62,069 nucleotides of DNA from Streptomyces sp. DvalAA-43 (GCF_900091725.1 NZ_FMBW01000086.1:1-62069), one strand, 5' to 3'; shown: positions 33,512 through 43,044, counted from the first letter of the stretch. The notes: generated by a model from the letters alone, not told the origin. A program made the numbers and translations.

Positions 33512-35466
33512 CGCTGCCCAGCCCGCATCTGGACGACCGCCGTTTCCAGGGCCTGGTCGACGAGGCGAAACGGCTCGTCCAGCAGCGCTGCCCCGAGTGG
33601 ACCGACCACAATGTGTCGGACCCGGGCGTGACCCTCATCGAGGCCTTCGCGACCATGGTCGACCAGCTGGTCTACCGGGTGAACCGGGTCCCGGAGAAGA
33701 GCTATCTGACCTTCCTCGACCTGATCGGGGTCCGGCTCCACCCGCCCACGGCCGCGCACACCGATGTGACGTTCCGGCTCTCCGCACCGCAGCCCGGACC
33801 CGTGCGGGTGCGGGCCGGGACGGAGGTCGCGACCGTCCGTACGGAGACCGAGGAAGCGGTGGTCTTCACGACCGTCGGCGAACTGTCCATCGTCCCCTGC
33901 GAGTTCGCCCACCTCGCCACCTGGCCGACTGCCGGGGACGCCGTCGACCGCTCCGAGGAACTCGCGCTCGGCCGGTCCGTCCCCTGCTTCGGCGCCACGC
34001 CCGCGCCCGGCGACGCCCTCTATCTGGGCCTGTCCGCGGCCGTCCCCTCGGGAGTCGTCGCGCTGCGGCTCGACTGCTCGGTCGAGGGCGTCGGCGTGGA
34101 CCCGCTGCGGCCGCCGCTGGTCTGGGAGGCGTGGGACGGCAGCGCCTGGACGGCCTGCGAGATCGAGAAGGACGACACCGGCGGCTTCAACCGGTCCGGC
34201 GAACTGATCCTGCACCTGCCCGAGGGCCACACGCCCGCCGTCGTCGTACGCCGGACCGGCGGCTGGCTGCGCTGCCGTCTGGTGGAGGCCGCCCCGGGGC
34301 AGCCCACCTACATGGCGCCCCCGGTGGTCCGCCGGATCACCGCGTTCACGATCGGCGCGACCGTCGGGGCGGTGCACGCCGAGACCGTGACCGACGAGGT
34401 GCTCGGCCCGGCCGAGGGCGTACCCGGCCAGACCTTCACGCTGAGCCGGCCGCCGGTCGTCCCCGGCGACTTCGTCGTCGAGGTCGCGGATCCGGCGGGC
34501 GGCCCGGACGGCACGGAGTGGACCCGGGTCGACGACTTCGCGCACTCCGGCCCCGAGGACCGGCACATCACCCTCGACCCCAACTCGGGGCGGGTCGAAT
34601 TCGGTCCGGCGGTACGGGAGCGGGACGGCTCCATCCGCTACTACGGGAAGGTGCCGCCGAAGGGCGCCGCCGTACGCGTGCGCTCGTACCGCACCGGCGG
34701 GGGGCTGCGCGGCAACGTCGCCCGCGCCACCCTCCAGGTGCTGCGCAGCGCCATCCCCTACGTGGCCCGGGTGGAGAACCGCCGCCCCGCGCTCGGCGGG
34801 GTCGACGGCGAGACGGTCGAGAGCGCGCGGGTGCGCGGCCCGATGACGCTGCGGACCCTGCACCGGGCCGTGGTGCCGCACGACTACGAACTGCTCGCCC
34901 GGGAGGTCGCGCCCGACGCGGCCCGGGTGCAGTGCATCCCGGCCGGCGGGGACCCGGACGTCGAGGCGGGCGGGGTGCGGCTGCTGGTCGTACCGGCCGG
35001 GCGCAGCGACGAGCAGGGCCGGATCCGGTTCGACGAGCTCGTCCCGCCGCAGCACACCCTCGCCCTGATCGCGGGCCATCTCGACGAACGCAGGCCCATC
35101 GGCGCCCGGTTGGTGGTCGAGCGGCCCTTCTACCAGGGGGTCACCGTGGTCGCCACGGTCCAGGCCCGCCGGGGCGTCGTGCTGGAGCGGGTGCGCGAGG
35201 AGGCGCTGACCGCCCTCTACAGCTACTTCAACCCGCTGAGCGGCGGACCGGGCCGCGACGGCTGGCCGTTCGGCCGGCCGATCCAGTCGGGCGAGGCGTT
35301 CGCCGTACTGCAACAGGTGCCGGGCGTCGACCTGGTGGAGGACGTACGCCTCTTCCCGGCCGACCCGGTGAACGGGCAGCGCGGCGAACCCACCACCAAG
35401 ATCGCACTGGACCGGCACGCGCTGGTCTTCAGCTACGAGCACCAGCTCCGGGTACGGGAGGCCTGA
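33508..35466 (+). CDS. Baseplate J/gp6-like wedge protein (Pvc11-type)
   Basis: 652 aa, GTG start in the GTGA overlap. The N-terminus LPSPHLDDRRFQGLVDEAKR, then HNVSDPGVTLIEAFATMVDQ and YRVNRVPEKSYLTFLDLIGV, is diagnostic for the large CIS gp6 homologue. The core holds IRYYGKVPPKGAAVRVRSYR and the end YSYFNPLSGGPGRDGWPFGR. Builds the baseplate wedge with the products of the two flanking genes. Confidence 0.96.
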   Translation: MTLPSPHLDDRRFQGLVDEAKRLVQQRCPEWTDHNVSDPGVTLIEAFATMVDQLVYRVNRVPEKSYLTFLDLIGVRLHPPTAAHTDVTFRLSAPQPGPVRVRAGTEVATVRTETEEAVVFTTVGELSIVPCEFAHLATWPTAGDAVDRSEELALGRSVPCFGATPAPGDALYLGLSAAVPSGVVALRLDCSVEGVGVDPLRPPLVWEAWDGSAWTACEIEKDDTGGFNRSGELILHLPEGHTPAVVVRRTGGWLRCRLVEAAPGQPTYMAPPVVRRITAFTIGATVGAVHAETVTDEVLGPAEGVPGQTFTLSRPPVVPGDFVVEVADPAGGPDGTEWTRVDDFAHSGPEDRHITLDPNSGRVEFGPAVRERDGSIRYYGKVPPKGAAVRVRSYRTGGGLRGNVARATLQVLRSAIPYVARVENRRPALGGVDGETVESARVRGPMTLRTLHRAVVPHDYELLAREVAPDAARVQCIPAGGDPDVEAGGVRLLVVPAGRSDEQGRIRFDELVPPQHTLALIAGHLDERRPIGARLVVERPFYQGVTVVATVQARRGVVLERVREEALTALYSYFNPLSGGPGRDGWPFGRPIQSGEAFAVLQQVPGVDLVEDVRLFPADPVNGQRGEPTTKIALDRHALVFSYEHQLRVREA

Positions 35467-35471
35467 CCACC

Positions 35472-36005
35472 ATGCGCACAGCCGTGACCGGGCTGCCGAC
35501 ACCGCACCCGCTGATCGAACAGCTCCCGGCGGTCTACCTGGAGCAGGACTTCCTGCGGCGGTTCCTCGCGGCGCTCGACGACGTACTCGCCCCGGTCCTG
35601 CTCTCCATCGACAACCTGCCCGCCCACCTCGACCCGCGCAGCGCGCCGGAGGACTTCCTGGCCTGGCTGGCCCAGTGGGTGGCCGTCGACACCCGCACGG
35701 ACCACCCCGTCGCGCAGCGGCGCGCGACGGTGCGCGGCGCGGTCGAGCGGCACAGCCGGCGGGGCACCCGGCGCGGTCTGGCGGAGGCGGTGTTCCTGGA
35801 GACCGGGATCGAGCCGGACATCGTGGAGAGCGGCGGCACGGCCTGGTCGACGACACCGCGCACCCAGTTCCCGGGCGGCCCGCGCCCGTGGGTCACGGTC
35901 CGGGTCCGGGCCGCGCAGCCGTACCAGGTCGACCGGGTGCGGCTGGAGGAGCTGATCCGGACCGAGATCCCGGCGCATGTGGGCTTCGACCTGGAGGTCC
36001 TGTGA
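35472..36005 (+). CDS. Phage tail protein I-like wedge protein (Pvc12/gp7-type)
   Basis: 177 aa, ATG 35472 with GGGAGG upstream. LIEQLPAVYLEQDFLRRFLA, then PEDFLAWLAQWVAVDTRTDH, RGTRRGLAEAVFLETGIEP and RPWVTVRVRAAQPYQVDRVR are typical of the short gpI-like tail protein found in actinobacterial CIS loci. Relatives in PVC/Afp are longer. The stop overlaps the next GTG (GTGA). Confidence 0.93.
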   Translation: MRTAVTGLPTPHPLIEQLPAVYLEQDFLRRFLAALDDVLAPVLLSIDNLPAHLDPRSAPEDFLAWLAQWVAVDTRTDHPVAQRRATVRGAVERHSRRGTRRGLAEAVFLETGIEPDIVESGGTAWSTTPRTQFPGGPRPWVTVRVRAAQPYQVDRVRLEELIRTEIPAHVGFDLEVL

Positions 36006-37084
36006 TCTGCGGGGCGTGCGGCCAGAGCAACGCGCCGGGGACGCAGTTCTGTACGTCGTGCCGGGCGTTCCTGGAGTGGGAGTCACCGGAGAGCGGTACG
36101 CCGACGGCCCCTGAGGCCACCCCTCCTCCCGCACCACACCCTGCGCCTGTGCCGCGTCCCGCTCCCGCGCCTCAGCCGCAACGACCTCCTCAGCAGTCCC
36201 CCACCCCTCAGCCCCCCGTCGCCGCGACCGCCGCCCCGCGTCGCCCCGGCGACGAGGCGGCCACGCCGGTGCCGGGGCCCGAGGCGCTGCCCGACGTACC
36301 GCCCACTCCCGCGCACCCGCCCCCGGGCCCGGCACCCGCCCCGCCCGTCCGCTGCCCCAACTGCCGTACGGAGAACGACCCGGGCCGCACCCTGTGCGTG
36401 CGCTGCGCGCTGCTCCTGGACCCGGGCCCGCCGCCCGGGGTCCGGCCCCCCTGGTGGCGGCGGATCCTCCGGCGGCGCACGCGTCAGGCGCCCACCGCGG
36501 GTACCCGGCCGAAGCGGCGGCTGTGGCGCCGTCCCGGTCTGACGCTGCCGATCCTGCTGATCGTGCTGGCGTGCGGGGTCTGGTTCGCGCTTCCGCACCT
36601 GTCCGGCTGGTTCGGCTTCGCCAAGGACGAGACCGGGACGCCGGAGGCGGTGCCGCCCACCCGGTTCCGGGCCTCCAGCAGGGCTCCGGGGCATCCGGCG
36701 GGCGAGGCGTTCGACGGCTTCAACAACCGTTACTGGGCGCCCTCGGCGGCCGGACCCGACACCGGGGTGGGCCAGTACCTGGAGTGCGACTTCGAGCAGC
36801 CGGTACGGGTGCTGAAGCTGGTCGTCTTCTCGGGCACCTCGACCAAGATGGACGAGTTCCTCACCCAGGCCCGCCCGGCGCGGATCACCGTCGTACTCAC
36901 CTCCGCCGACGGAACCAGCGCCACCAAGCAGCTGCGGGTCAAGGACCAGCCGGGCCAGCAGACCTTCGACCTGCGCGGATCGGAGGTCGTCAGGGCCCGG
37001 CTCACCACCGACACCACATACGGAGCGGGCCCCGGCCGCCGGCTCGCCGTCGCCGAGATCGAGTTCTTCGGCCGCAGATCCTGA
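36002..37084 (+). CDS. Zinc-ribbon, transmembrane, discoidin-like protein ending the CIS operon (CisA-like)
   Basis: 360 aa. N-terminal zinc ribbon MICGACGQSNAPGTQFCTSC, a Pro-rich linker, then a second ribbon RCPNCRTENDPGRTLCVRC. A basic stretch and one transmembrane helix (LPILLIVLACGVWFALPHL) follow. The C-terminal ~150 residues look like a galactose-binding/F5-8C-type domain (PGHPAGEAFDGFNNRYWAP, then YLECDFEQPVRVLKLVVFSG). Inside-out topology puts the ribbons in the cytosol. From general knowledge, Streptomyces CIS loci encode a membrane protein (CisA) needed for particle docking and firing; this architecture and position fit, but identity is inferred. Coupled to the wedge gene by a GTGA overlap. 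Confidence 0.8.
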   Translation: MICGACGQSNAPGTQFCTSCRAFLEWESPESGTPTAPEATPPPAPHPAPVPRPAPAPQPQRPPQQSPTPQPPVAATAAPRRPGDEAATPVPGPEALPDVPPTPAHPPPGPAPAPPVRCPNCRTENDPGRTLCVRCALLLDPGPPPGVRPPWWRRILRRRTRQAPTAGTRPKRRLWRRPGLTLPILLIVLACGVWFALPHLSGWFGFAKDETGTPEAVPPTRFRASSRAPGHPAGEAFDGFNNRYWAPSAAGPDTGVGQYLECDFEQPVRVLKLVVFSGTSTKMDEFLTQARPARITVVLTSADGTSATKQLRVKDQPGQQTFDLRGSEVVRARLTTDTTYGAGPGRRLAVAEIEFFGRRS

Positions 37085-37090
37085 CCGGAG

Positions 37091-38446
37091 TCATCCCGTG
37101 CGCAGCGCCACCAGGTTGTCGGCCTGTGCGAGGCCGCTCTCCTCGACGACCTCGCGCACGCTCTGCGCCTCGCGGACCAGCGCGAACCGCACCTGCCCGT
37201 CGGCGCCGGTGCGGTAGCCGTACACGGCGGGCCGGGGCAGCGAGTTGTACGAGAAGTGCGAGGAGAAGTAGTACGCCCCGGTGTCGTACAGCGCCACCAC
37301 GTCGCCGGGTTCGATGGCGGGGAGTTCGGCCGCGGTCGCCGTGAGGTCCCCGGCGAAACAGCAGGGCCCCGCGATGTCGACGACCTCGGCCGGGCCGTGC
37401 TTGGGGCGGCCCGCGGCGTCGAGGACGCCGACGCGCAGCGGCCAGGAGCCGGGCATGAACACGGTACGGGTGGCGACCTGGGCCCCCGCGTGCGTGACCG
37501 CGATCCGCCGCCCGCCCGCGGACTTGGTGTACTCGACGACCGTGCCGATCGTCCCGCTCTTGGCGAGCAGCGAGCGGCCGAACTCGGTGACGAGGGTGTA
37601 GCGGCCGTCGAAGAGGCCGGGTGCGGCGGCGCGGAGTCCGGCGACGTGGTCGGCGTACGTGGGGCGGTCGTCCTCGTCGGCGAAGTTGACGGGCAGGCCG
37701 CCGCCGATGTCGATCCCGGTGATCCGGGCGTGGCCGAGGCGCGTGTTGATCCGCTCGGCCAGCTCGTACGCGGCGCTGATGCCCTCGGCGATGAGCGGCA
37801 GCGGGCAGCCCTGGGAACCGACGTGCGCGTGCAGCCGGTTGAGCCAGGGGTGGCGCTCGAAGGCCTCGATCACCGCGTCGACGGCCCCCGGGTCGCGCAG
37901 TGCGACGCCGAACTTCGAGGTCGCGGTGGCGGTGCTCATCGCGCCGATGGCTCCGGCCCCCACCTGCGGGTTCACCCGGAGCCCGAGGGGCCCGGAGGCC
38001 TCCCGCCCGGCCAGCAGGCGGTCCACCCGGGCCAGCTCCTGGAAGTTGTCCAGGTTGATCGCGATGCCGTGGTCGAGGGCGGACTCCAGCTCCTCGACCG
38101 TCTTCGCGGGGCTGTCGAAGACCAGCCGGTCGTACGTGAACCCGGCCGCCAGCGCCTGTTCCAGCTCACCGGGCGAGGCCACCTCGCACCCCATCCCGGC
38201 GTCCGCGAGCAGCCGCAGTACCGGCACCAGACCGCACGCCTTGGCCGCGAACGTGTGCTGCACCGGGGCGGGCCCCGCGAAGGCCTCGTGCAGCGCGTCC
38301 ACCGCGGCCAGCACCCCGTCCACGTCGAGGAGACCGACCACGGGTGCGTGCGGACCGAGCAGCCCGCCCTCGACGGCCTGCGCCAGCGCCGCCGTGCGGC
38401 GGTCACCGCGCTGCCGGGCCGCCGATTCCGAAGTCATGTTCACCAT
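37091..38446 (-). CDS. LysA/ODC-family PLP-dependent decarboxylase
   Basis: 451 aa from ATG 38446, with GGAGGGG about 7 nt upstream (GTG codons at 38449 and 38452 are less well spaced). Fold-type III barrel: PLP lysine in HTFAAKAC (K69), IDIGGGLPVNF phosphate loop, and the C-terminal pair GPCCFAGDLTA and YDTGAYYFSSHFSYNSLPRP. Closest in style to diaminopimelate decarboxylase, but the genome should have a separate housekeeping lysA, so a secondary-metabolic or diverged amino acid is likely. Convergent with, and only 6 bp from, the CIS operon end. Confidence 0.9.
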   Translation of the reverse strand: MVNMTSESAARQRGDRRTAALAQAVEGGLLGPHAPVVGLLDVDGVLAAVDALHEAFAGPAPVQHTFAAKACGLVPVLRLLADAGMGCEVASPGELEQALAAGFTYDRLVFDSPAKTVEELESALDHGIAINLDNFQELARVDRLLAGREASGPLGLRVNPQVGAGAIGAMSTATATSKFGVALRDPGAVDAVIEAFERHPWLNRLHAHVGSQGCPLPLIAEGISAAYELAERINTRLGHARITGIDIGGGLPVNFADEDDRPTYADHVAGLRAAAPGLFDGRYTLVTEFGRSLLAKSGTIGTVVEYTKSAGGRRIAVTHAGAQVATRTVFMPGSWPLRVGVLDAAGRPKHGPAEVVDIAGPCCFAGDLTATAAELPAIEPGDVVALYDTGAYYFSSHFSYNSLPRPAVYGYRTGADGQVRFALVREAQSVREVVEESGLAQADNLVALRTG

Positions 38447-38471
38447 CACCACACCCCTCCGTCTGCCGTGC

Positions 38472-38491
38472 CGTCACGTCACGTCACGTCA
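38472..38491. repeat. CGTCA pentamer repeat x4
   Basis: Four perfect CGTCA units followed by CGTA, 25 bp upstream of the decarboxylase start and about 95 bp downstream of the pucR stop. A related 10-bp array occurs at 50731-50770. Confidence 0.9.
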
Positions 38492-38585
38492 CGTACGGAC
38501 AGCTTCGGCGCGCGGGGCCCGGCGCGTCTTCGACCGACACGACGACGCCTGCCCGATTCCTTTGCCGGACCGGACAACCGGGCGA

Positions 38586-40367
38586 TCAGCCGAGCGGTGG
38601 GGCGGGAGGCGGACGGCGGGCCGCGAGCCGCAGCCCGATGTCCGCCAGGAGCCGTACGGCGGGGTCGGCCGGATCGACGCCGAACAGCTCCCGGGCCCGG
38701 CGCAGCCGGTACCGCAGGGTGTTGGGGTGCACATGGAGGTGCCGGGCGGCCGTGCCCATGTCGCAGGAGGCGTCCAGGTAGGCGGCGACCGACGCGCCGT
38801 ACGCCGAACCGTGCGCCCGGTCGTGCTCCACCATCGCGTGCACCGGCCCCGACAGCGACCCCCACAGCGGCTCCACCCGGTCGAGCAGCCGGAGGACCGT
38901 CGTCTCGGGGACCACCTCGCCGTGTGCCGCCACCGCCGACACCACCTCGCCGGGCGGCCGCCGCGCGGCCCGCTCCCGCAGCACCCGTACCACCAGCTCG
39001 GCCGTCTCCCGCGAGGCGGGCAGCCCCGAAAGCCCGTCCGCCACCGGCCCGGCGCCCGCGAGGACCACGCTGCGGGGCACCGAGCGCGCGGTCGCCAGCA
39101 GGGGGCGGGCCGGATCGGTCTCACCGTCGCCGGCCGGGACCAGGACGTACAGCAGCCGCCCGGACCGCGCGGTCACACACCCCGGCCGGTACGCGGCGGC
39201 CTGGAGCGCGAGCACGTCCAGCACCCGCTGCCCGGCGGCCCCGGACGCCTCGTCAGCAGCGGAGCCCAGGCCGCCGTATGTCTCACCAGCACCAGCACCA
39301 GCACCAGCACCAGCACCAGCACCGGCACCAACACCGGCTTCCTGCCCGTCGTGCGCCCCGCCGCTACCGGCGCCCCGGCGGTCGTACGCCTCCGCGACCA
39401 CCACCGCGTACGGCCGGTCCGCCGTGACCCCGGCCTCGGGCGCGGCCCGGACGTCGCCCTTCAGGAGCGCGTGCACCGCCCCTTCCCGCGCCCGCGCCGC
39501 CGCCCGGCCCCAGGTCTGGTGGTGGGAGAGATGGGGCACGGCGGCCCGCGCGGCCGTGCGCAGCGCGGCTGCGGCGTCCTCGGCGAGCGGCCGCCCGTCG
39601 GTGGCGGCCCAGAGGGACCCGAGCACCTCGGAACCGTGGCGCACCGCGATGGCCAGCCGCTCGGCGTACCGGGCGTCGGCGGGCAGCCGCACCACGCCGT
39701 CGGTGCTCCACAGCCTCTGGAAGAAGCCGCTCTCGCGGAGTTCGACGACCCGCCAGCGGGGGACCTCCTGCCCCAGGATCGTCAGCCGGCGCATCGGATC
39801 GGGTTCGTGGTCCAGCCGTGAATAGGCCAGCACCCGAGACTGCGGGTCCTCGATCGTGATGGCCCCGCCGACCAGGTCCGCCACCGTGTTGGCCAGCCCG
39901 GACAGATCGCCGAGCCGCAGCCCCGCCGCCGTGCCGCCCGCCCCGGCCGGGACGCTGTGCGCCAGGGCGGTCCGCAGCCGGCCGAGCACCTCCGTCCAGC
40001 CCTGCCCCGGCCGCCGGGTCAGCAGCGCCGTACGCCCCAGGCCCGCGGCCTCCACCAGCGCGGCCCGCGGCCCCCGGTCGCCCCGGCGCATCACCACGGC
40101 CGCGGCCCCGGCCCGGTCGGCGCCGCGCAGCACGTCGAGCGCCTCGGGCGAGGCGACCTCCACGCCGACCGCGAGCAGGATCAGCCCGGACACCGCCCAG
40201 GTGCCGTCGTCCCGCTCCTCGCCGGGGTCGTGCAGCACCACGTCGGCCACCGCCACACCGGTACCGCGCGGCGCCACGACGACATCGAGCATCCCGGGGG
40301 CGATCAGCCCGAGGATCTGCTCCAGCGAGGGTCCGGCGTCACGCCGGTCCGGTCCGTGCGTCGGCAT
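38586..40367 (-). CDS. PucR-family transcriptional regulator
   Basis: 593 aa. The N-terminal domain resembles the PucR purine-catabolism domain (LEQILGLIAPGMLDVVVAPR). A GGDEF-like central section follows (DLVGGAITIEDPQSRVLAYS). The C-terminal PucR HTH reads TAARHLHVHPNTLRYRLRRA and FGVDPADPAVRLLADIGLRL. A run of Gly-Ala residues near residue 350 is encoded by a CACCAG hexamer array (39284-39331). Target unknown; the downstream decarboxylase gene on the same strand is the nearest candidate. Confidence 0.92.
   Translation of the reverse strand: MPTHGPDRRDAGPSLEQILGLIAPGMLDVVVAPRGTGVAVADVVLHDPGEERDDGTWAVSGLILLAVGVEVASPEALDVLRGADRAGAAAVVMRRGDRGPRAALVEAAGLGRTALLTRRPGQGWTEVLGRLRTALAHSVPAGAGGTAAGLRLGDLSGLANTVADLVGGAITIEDPQSRVLAYSRLDHEPDPMRRLTILGQEVPRWRVVELRESGFFQRLWSTDGVVRLPADARYAERLAIAVRHGSEVLGSLWAATDGRPLAEDAAAALRTAARAAVPHLSHHQTWGRAAARAREGAVHALLKGDVRAAPEAGVTADRPYAVVVAEAYDRRGAGSGGAHDGQEAGVGAGAGAGAGAGAGAGETYGGLGSAADEASGAAGQRVLDVLALQAAAYRPGCVTARSGRLLYVLVPAGDGETDPARPLLATARSVPRSVVLAGAGPVADGLSGLPASRETAELVVRVLRERAARRPPGEVVSAVAAHGEVVPETTVLRLLDRVEPLWGSLSGPVHAMVEHDRAHGSAYGASVAAYLDASCDMGTAARHLHVHPNTLRYRLRRARELFGVDPADPAVRLLADIGLRLAARRPPPAPPLG
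39284..39331. repeat. In-frame hexanucleotide repeat in the pucR-type gene
   Basis: Six perfect CACCAG units (39284-39319) followed by CACCGG and CACCAA encode alternating Gly-Ala in the reverse frame. The unit length keeps frame, so copy-number change would alter linker length without disrupting the protein. Confidence 0.9.
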
Positions 40368-40391
40368 CCACCCATCATCGTCGGACCACGG

Positions 40392-41627
40392 CTATGCGCG
40401 GAGCCCGTCGAACGCGACTTCCAGATGCCGGGGCCCGCGCAGCACGGCGTTCTGCCGGTACGGGGGCGGGTCCGCCACCAGCCGGGGGCCGTCGAGCCTG
40501 CGGGCGAGCGCGGTCAGGGCGAGCTGCGCCTCCAGCCGTGCCAGGGGCGCGCCGAAGCAGTTGTGGATGCCGCTGCCGAAGCCGAGGTGCTGGTTGTCCT
40601 TCCGGTCGGGGTCGAAGCGGTCGGGGTCGGGGAACCGTTTCGGGTCCCGGTTGCCGGAGGCCAGGACGAGCCAGACGGAGGCGCCCTTGGGGATGGTGGT
40701 GCCGGCGATGTCGATGTCGGCGAGGGTGGTGCGCTGCGGAAGCAGTTGTACCGGCGGCTCGAAGCGCAGGAGCTCCTCCACGAGCGGGACGGCCAACGCG
40801 GGGTCGTCGCGCAGCCGTTCCAGGACGTCGGGGTTGCGCAGCAGGGTGAGCGTCCCGTTGGTGATGAGGTTGACGGTGGTCTCGTGGCCGGCGATCAGGA
40901 GCAGGGCGGCGGTGCTGAGCACCTCCATCCGGGTCATCTGCCCGTCCGGGCCGTGCCCGGTGACCAGCTCGGAGAGCATGTCGTCGCCGGGCGCCGAGCC
41001 GCGTGCGTCGATGAGCCCGGAGAGGTACATCCCCAGTTCGGTCCGGGCCTGCTGGGTGACCCGGCGCCGCTCGCCGGGGTCCTGGTCCGGGTCCGGGTCG
41101 AGGCCGGCGGCGATGGTGTCGGCCCAGGAGTGGAAGCGCGACTCGTCCTCGCGCGGAACGCCCAGCAGCCGGCAGATCACGGTGACGGGGAAGGGGTACG
41201 AGAAGTCGTCGACGATGTCGACCTGCTTCCGGTCCCCGAAGCCGTCGATGAGGTCGGCGACGATGCGGGTCAGCTCGCCGCGCATGTCGTGCACCCGCCG
41301 GGGTGTTTCGGGCGGCCCGAACGGGCGCATCGTCATGCGGCGCAGGCGGTCGTGCTCGGGCGGGTCCAGCCGCAGGAAGGCGGGCGGCAGGGGAGAGGCC
41401 TCCTCCTCCTGGAGGAGGGTGCCCGCGGCACCGGGGGAGAGGTTGCGGGCGTCCGAGCTGATCCTCGGATCGTGCAGCAGACTCTTGATCTCCCAGTACG
41501 TGCTGACGACGAACAGTTCGTCCCCCTCCTGGCGCACCGGTTTCTTGCGGAGCTCGGTGTACAGCGGGTACGGGTCGGCGCGGTTGTCGTAGTCGATGAT
41601 CTGCCGCAGGAGCGTGTCTCGCGTCAT
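40392..41627 (-). CDS. Cytochrome P450 (with dedicated redox partners)
   Basis: 411 aa. I-helix AGHETT at 246-251, FEPPVQLLPQRTTLADIDIA typical of bacterial class I P450s (CYP107-like), and heme loop FGSGIHNCFGAPLARLE with Cys357. Third gene of a leftward ferredoxin - ferredoxin reductase - P450 operon, so it has its complete electron chain. Substrate unknown. Confidence 0.96.
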   Translation of the reverse strand: MTRDTLLRQIIDYDNRADPYPLYTELRKKPVRQEGDELFVVSTYWEIKSLLHDPRISSDARNLSPGAAGTLLQEEEASPLPPAFLRLDPPEHDRLRRMTMRPFGPPETPRRVHDMRGELTRIVADLIDGFGDRKQVDIVDDFSYPFPVTVICRLLGVPREDESRFHSWADTIAAGLDPDPDQDPGERRRVTQQARTELGMYLSGLIDARGSAPGDDMLSELVTGHGPDGQMTRMEVLSTAALLLIAGHETTVNLITNGTLTLLRNPDVLERLRDDPALAVPLVEELLRFEPPVQLLPQRTTLADIDIAGTTIPKGASVWLVLASGNRDPKRFPDPDRFDPDRKDNQHLGFGSGIHNCFGAPLARLEAQLALTALARRLDGPRLVADPPPYRQNAVLRGPRHLEVAFDGLRA

Positions 41628-41649
41628 GGTGGCGGTCCTTGCTGGGGGA

Positions 41650-43044
41650 TCAGACCCGGGCGGGGGTGAAGGTGATCCGCTGGTCGGTCGGCGAGTAGCC
41701 GCTGACGGTGACGGACGGGCCGTGGGTGGGCAGCGAGGGGTCCGGGAAGTCGGCCGGGACCGGCTGGAGACCTTCGGCGCGGCGGTCCACCGAGGAGTAG
41801 TCCGGAGGGAACGGAGCGGCCGATTCGATCTGCCGCTGGTAGAACTCCAGCCACTTCGTCTGGTCGAAGGAGACCGCGGCGATGACCCGGCCCTGGTATC
41901 CGTACACGCCGGTGAAGCGGTGCTCGGCGAGCGAGCCCTGGGCGACGATGACCTCCTCGCCCAGGGACGGGACGCCGACCGACTTGATGTTGACCCCGAA
42001 CTGGGCGGACCAGAAGGCCGGCACCCACAGATGCGGGCGGCGCTCGGAGCTGCTGCTGATCATGTTGTGGGCGGCGGTCGCGGCCTGCGCGACGGCGTTG
42101 CCCCAGTGCTCCAGGGAGAGGAACTGGTACCCGAAGAGCGCGTGCGGGGACCGTGCGACATCACCGGCGACGAAGACGTCGTCGGTCACGATGCCCCGGA
42201 CGTCGAAGGCCCGGCAGCCCGCGTCGCAGGCGATTCCGCGCGGACCGGCGCCCAGCCCGGATCCGGCCAGCCACTCGGTGTTCCGGGTCGCGCCGAGCGA
42301 GACGACGGCGACGTCCACGTCGAGGGCGGTGCCGTCGGACAGATGGGCGCGCCGCAGCCGCCCCGCCGGGTCGCCCTCAAGACCGGTGACCATGATCCCG
42401 CAGCGCAGGTCCACCCCGTGCTCGCGCTGGAGCTCCGCGGCCACCTGGCCGATCACCCCGCCGAGCGCGCCCACCAGGGGCGCCGCCCCCCGTTCGGCGA
42501 CGGTCACCGACAGCCCGCGCTCGCGGCAGGCCGAGGCGATCTCCGAACCGGTGAAGCCCGCGCCGATGACGAGCACCCGGTGGGGCGACGCGGCCAGCCG
42601 CCGCTGCAACCGGGCCGCGTCGTCCCGGGTGCGCAGCACGAAGACCCCGTCCAGCTCGGCCTCCGCCGGATGCGGCCACGGCCGGGCCCGTACCCCGGTC
42701 GCGATCAGCAGCCGGTCGTACTCCACCTCGTCCCCGTCGGCCAGCCGCACCCGCCGGGCCGCCATGTCCAGCCCGGCGGCGGCGACCCCGAGCCGCCACT
42801 CCGCGTCGAGCCCGTGCCGCCGGGGCAGCCCGGTGCGGTCGGCGGAGGCGTGGCCCAGCAGCACCTGCTTGGAGAGCGGCGGACGGTCGTACGGCTCATG
42901 GGGCTCGTCGCCGATCAGCGTGAGCGAACCGGTGAAGCCCTCCTCGCGCAGGGTCTCCGCGGCCCGGAGACCGGCCAGCGAGGCGCCGACGATCACGATC
43001 CGCCCCTCGCGCCTCAGCCGTTCCAGAGCACCGTCACCGGACAC
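41650..43044 (-). CDS. NAD(P)H ferredoxin reductase (FAD-dependent)
   Basis: 464 aa from GTG 43044 with GAAGGGGGG upstream. FAD-binding RIVIVGASLAGLRAAETLR near the N-terminus, PPLSKQVLLG, and the NAD(P)H motif VLVIGAGFTGSEIASACRER. Rubredoxin/ferredoxin reductase type. Overlaps the ferredoxin gene by 11 bp and precedes the P450 by 22 bp, so it passes electrons to that pair. Confidence 0.94.
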   Translation of the reverse strand: MSGDGALERLRREGRIVIVGASLAGLRAAETLREEGFTGSLTLIGDEPHEPYDRPPLSKQVLLGHASADRTGLPRRHGLDAEWRLGVAAAGLDMAARRVRLADGDEVEYDRLLIATGVRARPWPHPAEAELDGVFVLRTRDDAARLQRRLAASPHRVLVIGAGFTGSEIASACRERGLSVTVAERGAAPLVGALGGVIGQVAAELQREHGVDLRCGIMVTGLEGDPAGRLRRAHLSDGTALDVDVAVVSLGATRNTEWLAGSGLGAGPRGIACDAGCRAFDVRGIVTDDVFVAGDVARSPHALFGYQFLSLEHWGNAVAQAATAAHNMISSSSERRPHLWVPAFWSAQFGVNIKSVGVPSLGEEVIVAQGSLAEHRFTGVYGYQGRVIAAVSFDQTKWLEFYQRQIESAAPFPPDYSSVDRRAEGLQPVPADFPDPSLPTHGPSVTVSGYSPTDQRITFTPARV

